A stretch of 27,371 bases of DNA from a virus: IMG/VR virus record IMGVR_UViG_3300036945_000147, positions 1-27,371 of that record, one strand, 5' to 3'. The notes beneath the pieces were generated by a model. That model had not been told where the DNA came from and did not search any database. It saw nothing but the letters and a program-made list of their open reading frames with translations. The position numbers and the translations under genes are program-made. Every line of letters starts with the position of its first letter. The stretch's first letter is position 1. Of this stretch, positions 14,635 through 21,072 are shown one piece after another.

Positions 14635-15020
14635 TTCATCGTACCCTTGGTCTTGCCCTTCATGCAGCAGCCATCGCCGCGGCTGGCCATACCACCTTTG
14701 GCGTAACCTTTTACAGCGCCGCCCTTTTTCATGCCCGCTGCTCGGCGATTAAGCATCGCTTCCATCATACCTGCTTGGGGCGTACCGGGGGCCGCTCGCA
14801 TCATTCCACCCAGACCCATACCGGGGCCACCCGCAGGTGGACGAGGCATTCCACCCGGGCCCATGCTAGGGGGCATACCGGGGCGACCCATACCGGGGCG
14901 AGGGGGCATAACCGCCGGGCGCCGAGCGCCATCAGCCATACCGCCCATCATCATCTTTTTGACCTTCTTAGACTTCGGGGCAGTAGAAATCTCTTTGCCC
15001 ATATTTCCACGGTTCATCAT
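14631..15020 (-). CDS. Pro/Gly/Met-rich basic protein, 129 aa
   Basis: A low-complexity protein: MMNRGNMGKEISTAPKSKKV, then a central Pro-Gly-Met-Arg-rich tract (about residues 35-80, with units such as RPGMGRPGMPPSMGPGGMPR). The C-terminus carries the KKGGAVKGYAKGGMASRGDG motif ending CCMKGKTKGTMK. The 'GGxVKGYAKGGMAxRGDGC..KGxTKG' ending is a recurrent signature of small phage proteins in this gene neighbourhood. Start choice is uncertain by one codon (two consecutive Met). It overlaps the 46-aa gene upstream by four bases and the cysteine-motif gene downstream by four. No enzyme motif. The collagen-like tract may vary in length. Confidence 0.7.
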   Translation of the reverse strand: MMNRGNMGKEISTAPKSKKVKKMMMGGMADGARRPAVMPPRPGMGRPGMPPSMGPGGMPRPPAGGPGMGLGGMMRAAPGTPQAGMMEAMLNRRAAGMKKGGAVKGYAKGGMASRGDGCCMKGKTKGTMK

Positions 15021-15157
15021 TTCTTCGTACCTTTCTTGGCTACGCCCTTGATAGAGCCTTTGTTTTCTGCGGCATAGAAGACTCTATCTCCGCGATCCTT
15101 GCCATAGGTCTTTTCCATGGCTTTCTTGATCTTCTTACCCTTAGCTGTCAGTGGCAT
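15017..15157 (-). CDS. Tiny basic protein, 46 aa
   Basis: A short frame from ATG at 15157 to TGA at 15017, filling the gap between the 83-aa and 129-aa genes. It reads MPLTAKGKKIKKAMEKTYGK, then DRGDRVFYAAENKGSIKGVA and KKGTKK. The pattern 'MPLT.KGKKI...M...YG...Ge.VFYA..NkG.I.Gv' is a familiar small phage protein in my memory. It overlaps the next start as ATGATGA. Basic, helical; function unknown. Confidence 0.75.
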   Translation of the reverse strand: MPLTAKGKKIKKAMEKTYGKDRGDRVFYAAENKGSIKGVAKKGTKK

Positions 15158-15165
15158 AGTTTACC

Positions 15166-15417
15166 TCAGCAGTTCCATGCGCGCAGTGAGAGCGCCTTAC
15201 GTGTCGGTTTACCCTTTTCGTCTTTCATGGGGCCGGGCATGCCACTCATGCGGGCGCAGAACGACTTGCGCCGTGCTGCGTCTTTCTTGTTCTTCGGGTT
15301 GGGGGCTGGCGGCTTAAGGTTCATACCCTGAGCCTTGGCGGACGCCCGCCCTTTTGCATTTAGGCCCCCTTTCGGGTCTTTGCCGGCCTTGCGAGTCCAC
15401 GCGGGCGTCTTTGCCAT
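15166..15417 (-). CDS. Small basic phage protein (DUF6321-like), 83 aa
   Basis: Reads MAKTPAWTRKAGKDPKGGLN, then AKGRASAKAQGMNLKPPAPN, KKDAARRKSFCARMSGMPGP and KPTRKALSLRAWNC. The 'aWtRkeGKnPkGGLNakGraSa...G.nLKpP...p......RrkSFCARM.Gm.G' series is a conserved small family of phages and related mobile elements; I recall it as DUF6321, unchecked. Two cysteines lie in SFCARM and at the C-terminus. It is very basic and probably binds nucleic acid or the capsid interior. It ends eight bases before the 46-aa gene starts. Confidence 0.75.
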   Translation of the reverse strand: MAKTPAWTRKAGKDPKGGLNAKGRASAKAQGMNLKPPAPNPKNKKDAARRKSFCARMSGMPGPMKDEKGKPTRKALSLRAWNC

Positions 15418-15421
15418 GCTA

Positions 15422-15952
15422 TCACCCGTAATATACGTTTACGGAATCCAAGTTACTCGCATAGACGTAGATTCCGATATTGGCTAACATCCCATTGCCC
15501 GGGATAGAAAACCCGTTAAAAAACACGTCGCTGACAGCCGTATGGTAGGTCGACAGCCACTGCGCAGTATAGCCCCTTTGCGTGCCGCTAACGTATCTGC
15601 ACACGGTAGAGGTAGCAATCGTACCGCTATTGATGTCAGTCAGGGTGAACGTGTCTGTACCCGTGACTGTGATCTCATAGCTTCCCGGCGTAGCGATTAC
15701 CCCACTAGCCTCTTCAAAAGAGATACCAACGGTGTTGCCGGTCTTTAGGCCATGAGCAGACTTGGTAACGGTAACTACATCCCCACTACGGCCATAAGTG
15801 GCAGCCGTTGGAGCCACAGCAGTGTCCCAAAGTTCAAGTAAACCACCTGCAGTGCCGTCGCCTACAACATCAAACGCTTTTACGCGTGCTCGAGACTTGA
15901 CGATGAAACCACTACTATGTAGATGGCCACTCCGTACATCAGTATCATCCAT
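15422..15952 (-). CDS. Virion structural protein, beta-rich, 176 aa
   Basis: Opens MDDTDVRSGHLHSSGFIVKS, then RARVKAFDVVGDGTAGGLLE. The middle has an Ig-like or bacterial-surface-like motif (VTVTKSAHGLKTGNTVGISF, followed by YEITVTGTDTFTLTDI), often seen in phage structural proteins where 'HGL..Gd.V.is....f.v.vt.tdtF.l' repeats. The C-terminus reads GFSIPGNGMLANIGIYVYAS. No signal peptide or catalytic residues. It lies twelve bases after the 208-aa structural gene. Probably a minor capsid or tail protein. Confidence 0.65.
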   Translation of the reverse strand: MDDTDVRSGHLHSSGFIVKSRARVKAFDVVGDGTAGGLLELWDTAVAPTAATYGRSGDVVTVTKSAHGLKTGNTVGISFEEASGVIATPGSYEITVTGTDTFTLTDINSGTIATSTVCRYVSGTQRGYTAQWLSTYHTAVSDVFFNGFSIPGNGMLANIGIYVYASNLDSVNVYYG

Positions 15953-15964
15953 CTAAGCCTCCTA

Positions 15965-16561
15965 TTAGGCGTCGTAGCCAAAGATTTCGATCAGCAGGCG
16001 ACCAGCGGTGTAAGCTGCGTTTGCGGTGCCATTACCAACGAGGTACAGATACTGATTCGCGGCGATCTCGGTACCAAATGCGGTCGTACCTAGGGCCAAA
16101 GTACCCGAGTTTACGATCTGCGTTTCGGTCAGTGTAGAGATTGCGACATCTTCTACGCCCGTGCCCTCGGTGGCGGAGTACAGGTCAATGTCCGTGTCGC
16201 CACCGGCTGGGAGCTCGTAGCAGGTCAGCTTAACGCCAAAGACCGTCCCATTGTCGGCTGTAGTGATCTGGGCGATGAATGCTGGGTTAGCCGTTGCTGT
16301 ACCAATGATGTCGCCCGCAGTACCGCCGGAGCTCAGTCCGGTAAGGTCGATCATAATCGAGGTGGTCACGATGCCATTGTTGCGAGCTACAGAGGTCTTG
16401 TAGACCGTACCCGTACCTGCGGTGATGCCAACACCTGCCGGGTTTGCGATGCTAAAACCAAACGAACCAGTGATGGTCTCGGTGCCGGTTGTAGCGTTAA
16501 CTGAGAGGGTCTGGAAGCCGTTCTGCGAACGTACTGGGCCAGAGAAAGTCGTATTTGCCAT
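15965..16561 (-). CDS. Virion structural protein 'MANTTFSGPVRS' type, 198 aa
   Basis: I start at 16561 (MANTTFSGPVRSQNGFQTLS) because AAGGGG lies seven bases upstream and this opening is typical of a structural protein family in aquatic phages. An upstream ATG at 16591 would add ten unlikely residues. The protein is beta-rich: VYKTSVARNNGIVTTSIMID, GTVFGVKLTCYELPAGGDTD and AAYTAGRLLIEIFGYDA at the end. A role as a decoration or head-associated protein is plausible. A perfect 7-bp inverted repeat ends just before the ribosome site, and a TATAGT hexamer lies 90 bases upstream, so it may be expressed separately from the HNH gene before it. Confidence 0.72.
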   Translation of the reverse strand: MANTTFSGPVRSQNGFQTLSVNATTGTETITGSFGFSIANPAGVGITAGTGTVYKTSVARNNGIVTTSIMIDLTGLSSGGTAGDIIGTATANPAFIAQITTADNGTVFGVKLTCYELPAGGDTDIDLYSATEGTGVEDVAISTLTETQIVNSGTLALGTTAFGTEIAANQYLYLVGNGTANAAYTAGRLLIEIFGYDA

Positions 16562-16572
16562 GGTATTACCCC

Positions 16573-16604
16573 TTGCACAAGGTTTAGCCACGCCGTCTGT
16601 GCAA
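16573..16604 (-). other. Inverted repeat beside ribosome site of the 198-aa structural gene
   Basis: On the minus strand TTGCACA is followed after 18 bases by TGTGCAA, a perfect 7-bp stem. The right arm abuts the GGGG ribosome site of the gene starting at 16561. It is not followed by a T-run, so it is not a terminator. It may influence translation or mRNA stability. Confidence 0.4.
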
Positions 16605-16648
16605 CGTCAGGTTGGGCTTCCTGTCTGCGTGGCCGATGATGCCCTGAT

Positions 16649-16654
16649 ACTATA
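16649..16654 (-). promoter_or_regulatory. TATAGT promoter-like hexamer before 198-aa structural gene
   Basis: The minus strand reads ATAGTGTATTATAGTATCAG in the spacer after the HNH gene. TATAGT lies about 88 bases before the start codon. TAGTGTAT also occurs before the nozzle gene. No -35 is obvious. A promoter here would restart structural transcription downstream of the HNH insertion. Confidence 0.35.
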
Positions 16655-16672
16655 ATACACTATCTTTTGGCG

Positions 16673-17236
16673 CTAGTCGAGCCTGTTACTTTTGGAGCTG
16701 TTTTCTATGTGCGTAAGAATCTGCAGGTTCCACGGAACGTGGAGACCACACACGACTTCGGAGCGGAGTGGTATAATGTGGTCGACGACGTGTTTAACGC
16801 CGGTGCGCTTCGTAAGCGCGCGTGCCTGCAGGTAGATCGCGGCTATGTGTTTTTTCTGCTCGGGGCTCAGCCACTTAGGTGCCGCTTCTCTAGCCCTACG
16901 CTTCCATGCGTTTGCGGATGCCTGCACAAGTTCTGGATTTTTAGTTTTCCACGCATCTCTGTGCTTTTGTATGTGTTCTCTCGGACGAGAAACTGAGCGG
17001 GCTTTTACCAGCTCACGGTTCTGCTCATAGTACTTACGCCCTGCGGCCTTGGCAGCGTCGGATTTAGGCTTCGATTTCCGACGCTCATTATCTGCGGCCC
17101 AGTCCTCTTTCATGCACTCTACACAAACGCCTTTAGTTTTCCGCGGAGCCACATGTCCACGCGCGCATGGCTCTCCGGTAAAATAGTGAGTTGCGCCAAG
17201 CAGCTTAGCTTCTTTTCTGGTTTTTGGGTAGTCCAT
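16673..17236 (-). CDS. Free-standing HNH endonuclease, 187 aa
   Basis: The N-terminus has a zinc-finger-like part: HYFTGEPCARGHVAPRKTKG (Cys24, His28) then VCVECM (Cys38, Cys41). A long basic helical linker (about 45-130) follows, then the HNH motif KHVVDHIIPLRSEVVCGLHV and PWNLQILTHIENSSKSNRLD at the C-terminus. DH, the Asn in WNLQ and the later His are the expected nuclease residues. Such proteins in phages are usually homing endonucleases that nick alleles lacking them. It has its own promoter, sits just after the capsid terminator and breaks an otherwise compact capsid-to-connector operon, so it looks like an insertion. AGAGGT four bases upstream supports the start. Confidence 0.88.
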   Translation of the reverse strand: MDYPKTRKEAKLLGATHYFTGEPCARGHVAPRKTKGVCVECMKEDWAADNERRKSKPKSDAAKAAGRKYYEQNRELVKARSVSRPREHIQKHRDAWKTKNPELVQASANAWKRRAREAAPKWLSPEQKKHIAAIYLQARALTKRTGVKHVVDHIIPLRSEVVCGLHVPWNLQILTHIENSSKSNRLD

Positions 17237-17262
17237 TTTTACCTCTTATTTTCGACACAGGT

Positions 17263-17291
17263 AACATAAGAGATGGGTATTTTTTAGTCAA
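17263..17291 (-). promoter_or_regulatory. Sigma70-like promoter for HNH gene
   Basis: On the minus strand a -35 TTGACT (17291-17286) is followed by a 17-base spacer and a -10 TATGTT (17268-17263), five of six and four of six matches to consensus. It starts just after the T-rich tail of the capsid terminator and lies about 27 bases ahead of the HNH start. This is the best complete promoter in the window. Confidence 0.65.
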
Positions 17292-17301
17292 GTCAAAAGA
17301 A

Positions 17302-17323
17302 AAGGCCCGCCGAAGCGGGCCTT
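17302..17323 (-). terminator. Intrinsic terminator after major capsid gene
   Basis: On the minus strand AAGGCCCGC-TTCG-GCGGGCCTT forms a perfect 9-bp stem with a UUCG tetraloop, followed by TTCTTTTGACTT. It begins 20 bases after the capsid stop codon. UUCG loops and a U-rich tail are textbook for Rho-independent termination. It separates head genes from the HNH insert. Confidence 0.9.
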
Positions 17324-17343
17324 AACTCATTGATTTTGTTAGC

Positions 17344-18249
17344 TTATGCGCCCGGCGATCCATAAATAGCGAGCGGGTCTGACACGCCAAAGCTGTAACG
17401 CTCGCGGGCTTTATACCTCACGTTGCCTGTATCAAAGTCGCCATCCATTGACTGGCTCAGGGCAATACGCACAAAGTGCTTCATGCCGTTGGGCACGTCG
17501 GTGGTCAGGAACCACGCGTCGTTGTCGGTCAGGTAGTGATTGACGCCATAGCCGCCGGGGATCGAACCATTGCTATTGATAGCGTTGATATCGTTATCAG
17601 CGGTGCCGACACGCAGTTCAGTTTGCAGCAAACGAGTTGCCACGAACATCAGGCTTGGCGGGATGATCAACTTGCGAGGACGGGCTGCAATCAGCAGGCC
17701 GCGTTCGTCTTTGTAAGCTGCAATGTCGATAACAGCTTGTTCCAACGAGGTCTCGTTCAAGTCGGCAGCAGTGGTTGGGCGGTTTGCGTTCGTGCCACCA
17801 GCAACGGTCGGGTGCGATGCGTTCAGCAAGCTTACGCCGTCGCCCGACAGGAACGTGGTGAAGCCTGCGTTCAGCAGCGAAGCTGCCTTAACTTGCTTCG
17901 TATAGGCCATGGCGCGAGCCAGTGCCTTGGTGTAACGAGCCGACAGCGAGTCGTACAGGTTATCTTCCATAGCTTCTTCGGTAATCGAGAAGCCCATGGC
18001 CACTGTCTCGTGGTTATAACGAGCAGTGAACGATTCCTGTGCGTTGTCAAACGTGATGGCCGAGCCTTCAGGTTTAACTGGAGCTGCGCCGAAGCCGCTC
18101 AACTTGACTTCTTCTTCGAACGAACGTTCGGAGGTTTCGGTCTCGTAGATGTCGACGTGCTCGTTTTCGTATTTGGCGTACTCAAGACCAAACAGGGCGT
18201 TCAAGCCCGGCAGAAGTTCTTTGAGTGCCTGTGCGCGTGAAATAGCCAT
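17344..18249 (-). CDS. Major capsid protein, Mu gpT-like, 301 aa
   Basis: Starts MAISRAQALKELLPGLNALF with a strong AGGAGGG seven bases upstream, as expected for the most abundant virion protein. The segments FEEEVKLSGFGAAPVKPEGS, TARYNHETVAMGFSITEEAM and EDNLYDSLSARYTKALARAM match the Mu-like head protein (gpT) family with the HK97 fold. KASRKLI-like strands follow (ARPRKLIIPPSLMFVATRLL), then SIPGGYGVNHYLTDNDAWFL and a C-terminal YKARERYSFGVSDPLAIYGS. It is preceded by scaffold and head proteins and closed by an intrinsic terminator, which isolates the head operon. Length is normal for the family. Confidence 0.88.
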   Translation of the reverse strand: MAISRAQALKELLPGLNALFGLEYAKYENEHVDIYETETSERSFEEEVKLSGFGAAPVKPEGSAITFDNAQESFTARYNHETVAMGFSITEEAMEDNLYDSLSARYTKALARAMAYTKQVKAASLLNAGFTTFLSGDGVSLLNASHPTVAGGTNANRPTTAADLNETSLEQAVIDIAAYKDERGLLIAARPRKLIIPPSLMFVATRLLQTELRVGTADNDINAINSNGSIPGGYGVNHYLTDNDAWFLTTDVPNGMKHFVRIALSQSMDGDFDTGNVRYKARERYSFGVSDPLAIYGSPGA

Positions 18250-18262
18250 GTGCTAGCCCTCC

Positions 18263-18862
18263 TTATACGCCTACAGCAGCGGTAAGCTGCGTGTAGTTGA
18301 GTTTCACGACCAACAGCGGGAATGCGGTGCCGGGCTCGTCACCACGTGGGCCACCGACGTAGTCGATAATGCGCAGTGGTAGGTTTGCGTCGGTGCCGAT
18401 GGTGGACGCATCGAGCGCAACGCGCGAAGCCTTGAACGTGGTGTTCACCGCACCCTGAACAATTGCGGCGTTCTTACCGTAAATGTCGTAGGAGTTGGTG
18501 ATGGCCTCATCAGCCATTACAACGTACAGAGCCTGTGGGTCATCAACGACGTACGCCAGAGCGTCAGAAGCCACAGTGCCCGTGGGCCACATGTTGCTGA
18601 ACGTGATCTGGTTGGTCGATGGGTCGGTGTAGGTGCAACCTACGAACACGCCCAGCATTGCGATATCGGTCGAAGTGTCGCCCGTACCAGTTTGCTTGGT
18701 AATCGTGGTCGAAGTGCCGTTGTCAACTAGGTTGACGATGTCTCCAGCAGCGATATTGACGGCCAAGCCCGACGCGATGGGGTACTGGCGGAAAACCTCC
18801 AGAGAACCATTGTCGAGACGGCCAGTCAGACGCAGACCGAAGGGGGCGTTTACGGTACCCAT
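18263..18862 (-). CDS. Head-associated structural protein, possible decoration protein, 199 aa
   Basis: Starts MGTVNAPFGLRLTGRLDNGS with a strong AGGAG site, and lies 13 bases before the capsid gene. The protein is beta-rich: FRQYPIASGLAVNIAAGDIV, MLGVFVGCTYTDPSTNQITF, SDALAYVVDDPQALYVVMAD, and a C-terminal PLRIIDYVGGPRGDEPGTAF followed by LLVVKLNYTQL. Proteins with this 'NAPFGLR' opening and 'C.Y.dp...Q.tfs..wp' core precede gpT-like capsid genes in aquatic phages. A decoration or minor head protein is likely from position and strong translation signals. Confidence 0.72.
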   Translation of the reverse strand: MGTVNAPFGLRLTGRLDNGSLEVFRQYPIASGLAVNIAAGDIVNLVDNGTSTTITKQTGTGDTSTDIAMLGVFVGCTYTDPSTNQITFSNMWPTGTVASDALAYVVDDPQALYVVMADEAITNSYDIYGKNAAIVQGAVNTTFKASRVALDASTIGTDANLPLRIIDYVGGPRGDEPGTAFPLLVVKLNYTQLTAAVGV

Positions 18863-18901
18863 TGGGTATCTCCTTCATCTACAGTTTTGTTACCGGTAAG
18901 A

Positions 18902-19348
18902 TCACTTACCGAATGAGGTCTTACTAGTACGCTCCGGCCGAAGCAGGGGCATACGTGAATCAGATTCTCGCATAAGGTTACGGTCAACAGAGTCGATCTG
19001 GTTTTGAGCGATCTCAAGTTGTCCTTCAACCCGCGCATCTACGTCTTCTGACGCTGAGGCGCACAGCAAAAGTCCACCCACTTCGACGTTGCCCACGAAT
19101 CGTGAGTCAACATCAGACATAATTTGCAGCTCAGGATAGTCAGCGGCCTTAACCGGCGTATAGCCCTCGCGGAACCTTGCAGAGACATTGGTCATGTCTG
19201 CGTTACCCAGTGTAGAGGTGCGAATCCAACGGAAGCTAAGTCCGTTTTTCGGTTCGGGGGTAGGCAGCATAGACTGTCGCTTCCACGTTTTTTTGCGGGA
19301 GCCCGTCGCTTCGCGGGTCTCGAGGGTTCGTGGTGTCCGGTCAGCCAT
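18902..19348 (-). CDS. Head-region protein, 148 aa
   Basis: Opens MADRTPRTLETREATGSRKK, then WKRQSMLPTPEPKNGLSFRW and IRTSTLGNADMTNVSARFRE. The 'R.tWkppS.LP.P.p..G..fRWiR....G..D..Nvs.r..EGw.pv...dyPel' pattern is a conserved head-region protein of aquatic phages (from memory). The middle reads VEVGGLLLCASASEDVDARV; the tail is helical and charged (QLEIAQNQIDSVDRNLMRES). It overlaps the scaffold stop by eight bases. Function unknown, probably capsid assembly. Confidence 0.68.
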   Translation of the reverse strand: MADRTPRTLETREATGSRKKTWKRQSMLPTPEPKNGLSFRWIRTSTLGNADMTNVSARFREGYTPVKAADYPELQIMSDVDSRFVGNVEVGGLLLCASASEDVDARVEGQLEIAQNQIDSVDRNLMRESDSRMPLLRPERTSKTSFGK

Positions 19349-20255
19349 TTTGCATATCCTTCAGTTTTTGCGCCGCATATTTCTCAATCGGTACACCTAG
19401 GCGCTTGGCGAGAGCGACTTCGGTTGAGGTTAGCACGACCTTGCGTGGTGCTTTTGTGCTGCGAGCAGCGGGGGCGACCACGGGGCCAGCCTGACGTCGG
19501 GGTGCTTTTTCCTCAGTAATCCCATCGTCAAACTTATCCGGAAACGTGCGGCGAACCGCTTCGTTAATCTTAGAGTAATACAAATCGCTCTTAGGATCAA
19601 CTCCTTCTGCGACCAGATTCTCGTGCACACCCATGGCGTAGCCAGTCATGGCCTTATCTTTCATAAACCACGTGTTTTCCTCGGCCCATTTCATGGCGCG
19701 ATCATCGGGTTTAGGAATATTTGGGGCTGCCTTCGGCGCCTCAGTCGGAGCCGTAGGGCGTGGCTTGTAGTTGGAGATACGCTCGGACTGATTTTGCAGC
19801 TCAATCAGCTTTTCCTGTGCTGCAAGTACGGCATCGGCGTCGCCACTCTCGTATGCGGCTTTGTAGGCGGTACGTGTGGCGGCAAGTTCACTATCTACGC
19901 GGGCCTTTGACTGAGAAACAAATGCTGTTTCCCCTTCGGCATATGCCTTACGAAGCTCCTCGTTCTCCTTACGGATTTTTTCCGCATAAGAGATAGCTTC
20001 CTCACGCAGTCGTACAGCGTCTTCTTTGGCCCGGCGCTCATTGTGCTGGTCAAACTTCAGCTTACTGATGCGCTTTTTGACGCTCTCGGAATAACCCTCG
20101 AGGTCTTCGTCATCGGCGCCATCTTGGGTTTCCGTCTTGTCGGGTGCCTTGGGCTTACCCCGGTCTCGTTCCGGAGTATCGTCTTGGATTTCAATCTGTA
20201 GCTCGTTGTTGTCGTCCAAGTCGACTTCGATGTCGTCGTTGCTATTATTACTCAT
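19341..20255 (-). CDS. Capsid scaffolding protein, 304 aa
   Basis: I start at 20255 (MSNNSNDDIEVDLDDNNELQ), which overlaps the previous stop; an upstream ATG at 20297 would add an unlikely 14 residues lying inside the 63-aa gene. The N-terminus is acidic (IEIQDDTPERDRGKPKAPDK). A long charged coiled-coil region follows (about 70-150: REEAISYAEKIRKENEELRK, ARVDSELAATRTAYKAAYES). A Pro/Ala linker comes next, then a C-terminal domain (MKWAEENTWFMKDKAMTGYA, LYYSKINEAVRRTFPDKFDD) and a basic tail. That acidic/coil/basic order is usual for scaffold proteins, and the position two genes before the capsid gene agrees. Confidence 0.78.
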   Translation of the reverse strand: MSNNSNDDIEVDLDDNNELQIEIQDDTPERDRGKPKAPDKTETQDGADDEDLEGYSESVKKRISKLKFDQHNERRAKEDAVRLREEAISYAEKIRKENEELRKAYAEGETAFVSQSKARVDSELAATRTAYKAAYESGDADAVLAAQEKLIELQNQSERISNYKPRPTAPTEAPKAAPNIPKPDDRAMKWAEENTWFMKDKAMTGYAMGVHENLVAEGVDPKSDLYYSKINEAVRRTFPDKFDDGITEEKAPRRQAGPVVAPAARSTKAPRKVVLTSTEVALAKRLGVPIEKYAAQKLKDMQNG

Positions 20256-20439
20256 TTTCTGTCCAATCTGCGGGGAAGGCCCGTTTCTTGATTTCATCTG
20301 AGGAGTTGAACGAGAATTGTTTCTCGCTAACTTCCCTTACAACCAAGCCACCAACACGGGTACCAGTTAAGTCCCCGGTTATGTCCAACACGATCTCTTC
20401 ATCGTCGAAATCGGCAAATTTATCGTACACGTCACTCAT
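20248..20439 (-). CDS. Small acidic protein, 63 aa
   Basis: Reads MSDVYDKFADFDDEEIVLDI, then TGDLTGTRVGGLVVREVSEK and ends RAFPADWTENE. Acidic, no membrane span or known motif. Its start overlaps the GroES-like stop as ATGA and its stop overlaps the scaffold start by eight bases, so it is tightly coupled in the head operon. Function unknown. Confidence 0.6.
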   Translation of the reverse strand: MSDVYDKFADFDDEEIVLDITGDLTGTRVGGLVVREVSEKQFSFNSSDEIKKRAFPADWTENE

Positions 20440-20804
20440 GCTCGGCTGTACCCCCGTGGGTCTTCGACAACAGCTTCAACCGTGTCGTCATTGATAAGGC
20501 GGAACTCCTTACCCAGCACTTTGAAGCGTGTGCCAGAGTAGGAACGGAAAATCACGAAGTCACCCTCTTTACACCAAGGGCCGTTCGGGAATTTGTTGAC
20601 ATCGCCGTAGGCTTCTGGGCCCGCTTTGACAACAAAACCAACGATGGATGCTGTCTCTTCGGCCTTCTTGAGCTGCTCGGGCATAAAAACGCCACCCTCG
20701 GTCTTCTCGTTGACTTCTGGGATGGCAATAAGGAGGCGATATCCTGACGGCAATGGTAGCCGCGCTTTTAGGTCTTCGTCCTCAATTTTGTTTGCTGCGT
20801 ACAT
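20436..20804 (-). CDS. GroES/Cpn10-like co-chaperonin, 122 aa
   Basis: Cpn10 features are visible: LPLPSGYRLLIAIPEVNEKT (first strand, about 17-36), GGVFMPEQLKKAEETASIVG (the position of the mobile loop and following strand), FVVKAGPEAYG, then WCKEGDFVIFRSYSGTRFKV (about 75-94) and a C-terminal LINDDTVEAVVED. This mirrors GroES 'P..DRvlvk..e.e..t.GGi.lP......p..g.VvavG.G.........v..GD.Vlf..y.gt.v...g.ey.......d..a'. Phage co-chaperonins such as T4 gp31 cap host GroEL to fold the capsid protein. Its place just before the scaffold and capsid genes supports that role. Confidence 0.85.
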   Translation of the reverse strand: MYAANKIEDEDLKARLPLPSGYRLLIAIPEVNEKTEGGVFMPEQLKKAEETASIVGFVVKAGPEAYGDVNKFPNGPWCKEGDFVIFRSYSGTRFKVLGKEFRLINDDTVEAVVEDPRGYSRA

Positions 20805-20841
20805 ATTATCTCCTGCAGTGATTCAGGCTCACAGTGCCTTG

Positions 20842-20856
20842 CACGGACTATCCGTG
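20842..20856 (-). promoter_or_regulatory. Palindrome in spacer before GroES-like gene
   Basis: CACGGA-CTA-TCCGTG is a perfect 6-bp inverted repeat in the 79-base spacer between the 62-aa gene and the GroES-like gene. It is not followed by a T-run. About 20 bases further upstream on the minus strand lies ACTATATAAGG, an AT-rich -10-like site. An operator or mRNA hairpin is possible. Confidence 0.35.
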
Positions 20857-20883
20857 TTAGTGGGACTACTACCTTATATAGTG

Positions 20884-21072
20884 TCAGTTCGCAATAAATC
20901 TTTCCTCTAGGTACTTTATGTCACCTTCTACGCGGTCGTATGCGGAATACTCACCTACAAGCTTACAGTATTCCTCGAAAGATGCCGCCCCGCCCGCGGC
21001 GAGGGTGTCCCGAATTACGTCCTTTTTCGAGCGGATATCCCGTAGGAGCAGAGCAAATATTGTATCTTCCAT
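20884..21072 (-). CDS. Small conserved protein after portal, 62 aa
   Basis: Reads MEDTIFALLLRDIRSKKDVI, then RDTLAAGGAASFEEYCKLVG and EYSAYDRVEGDIKYLEERFI. Helical, with a conserved look: small proteins of this type regularly follow the portal gene in environmental podovirus-like genomes. Start and portal stop overlap as TGATG, so it is translated after the portal. No catalytic motif; role unknown, possibly portal-associated. Confidence 0.68.
   Translation of the reverse strand: MEDTIFALLLRDIRSKKDVIRDTLAAGGAASFEEYCKLVGEYSAYDRVEGDIKYLEERFIAN

Noticed and set aside
17476-18240. 254-codon plus-strand open frame opposite the major capsid gene
   Set aside because: Antisense shadow of a highly biased gene; no motif, no ribosome site.
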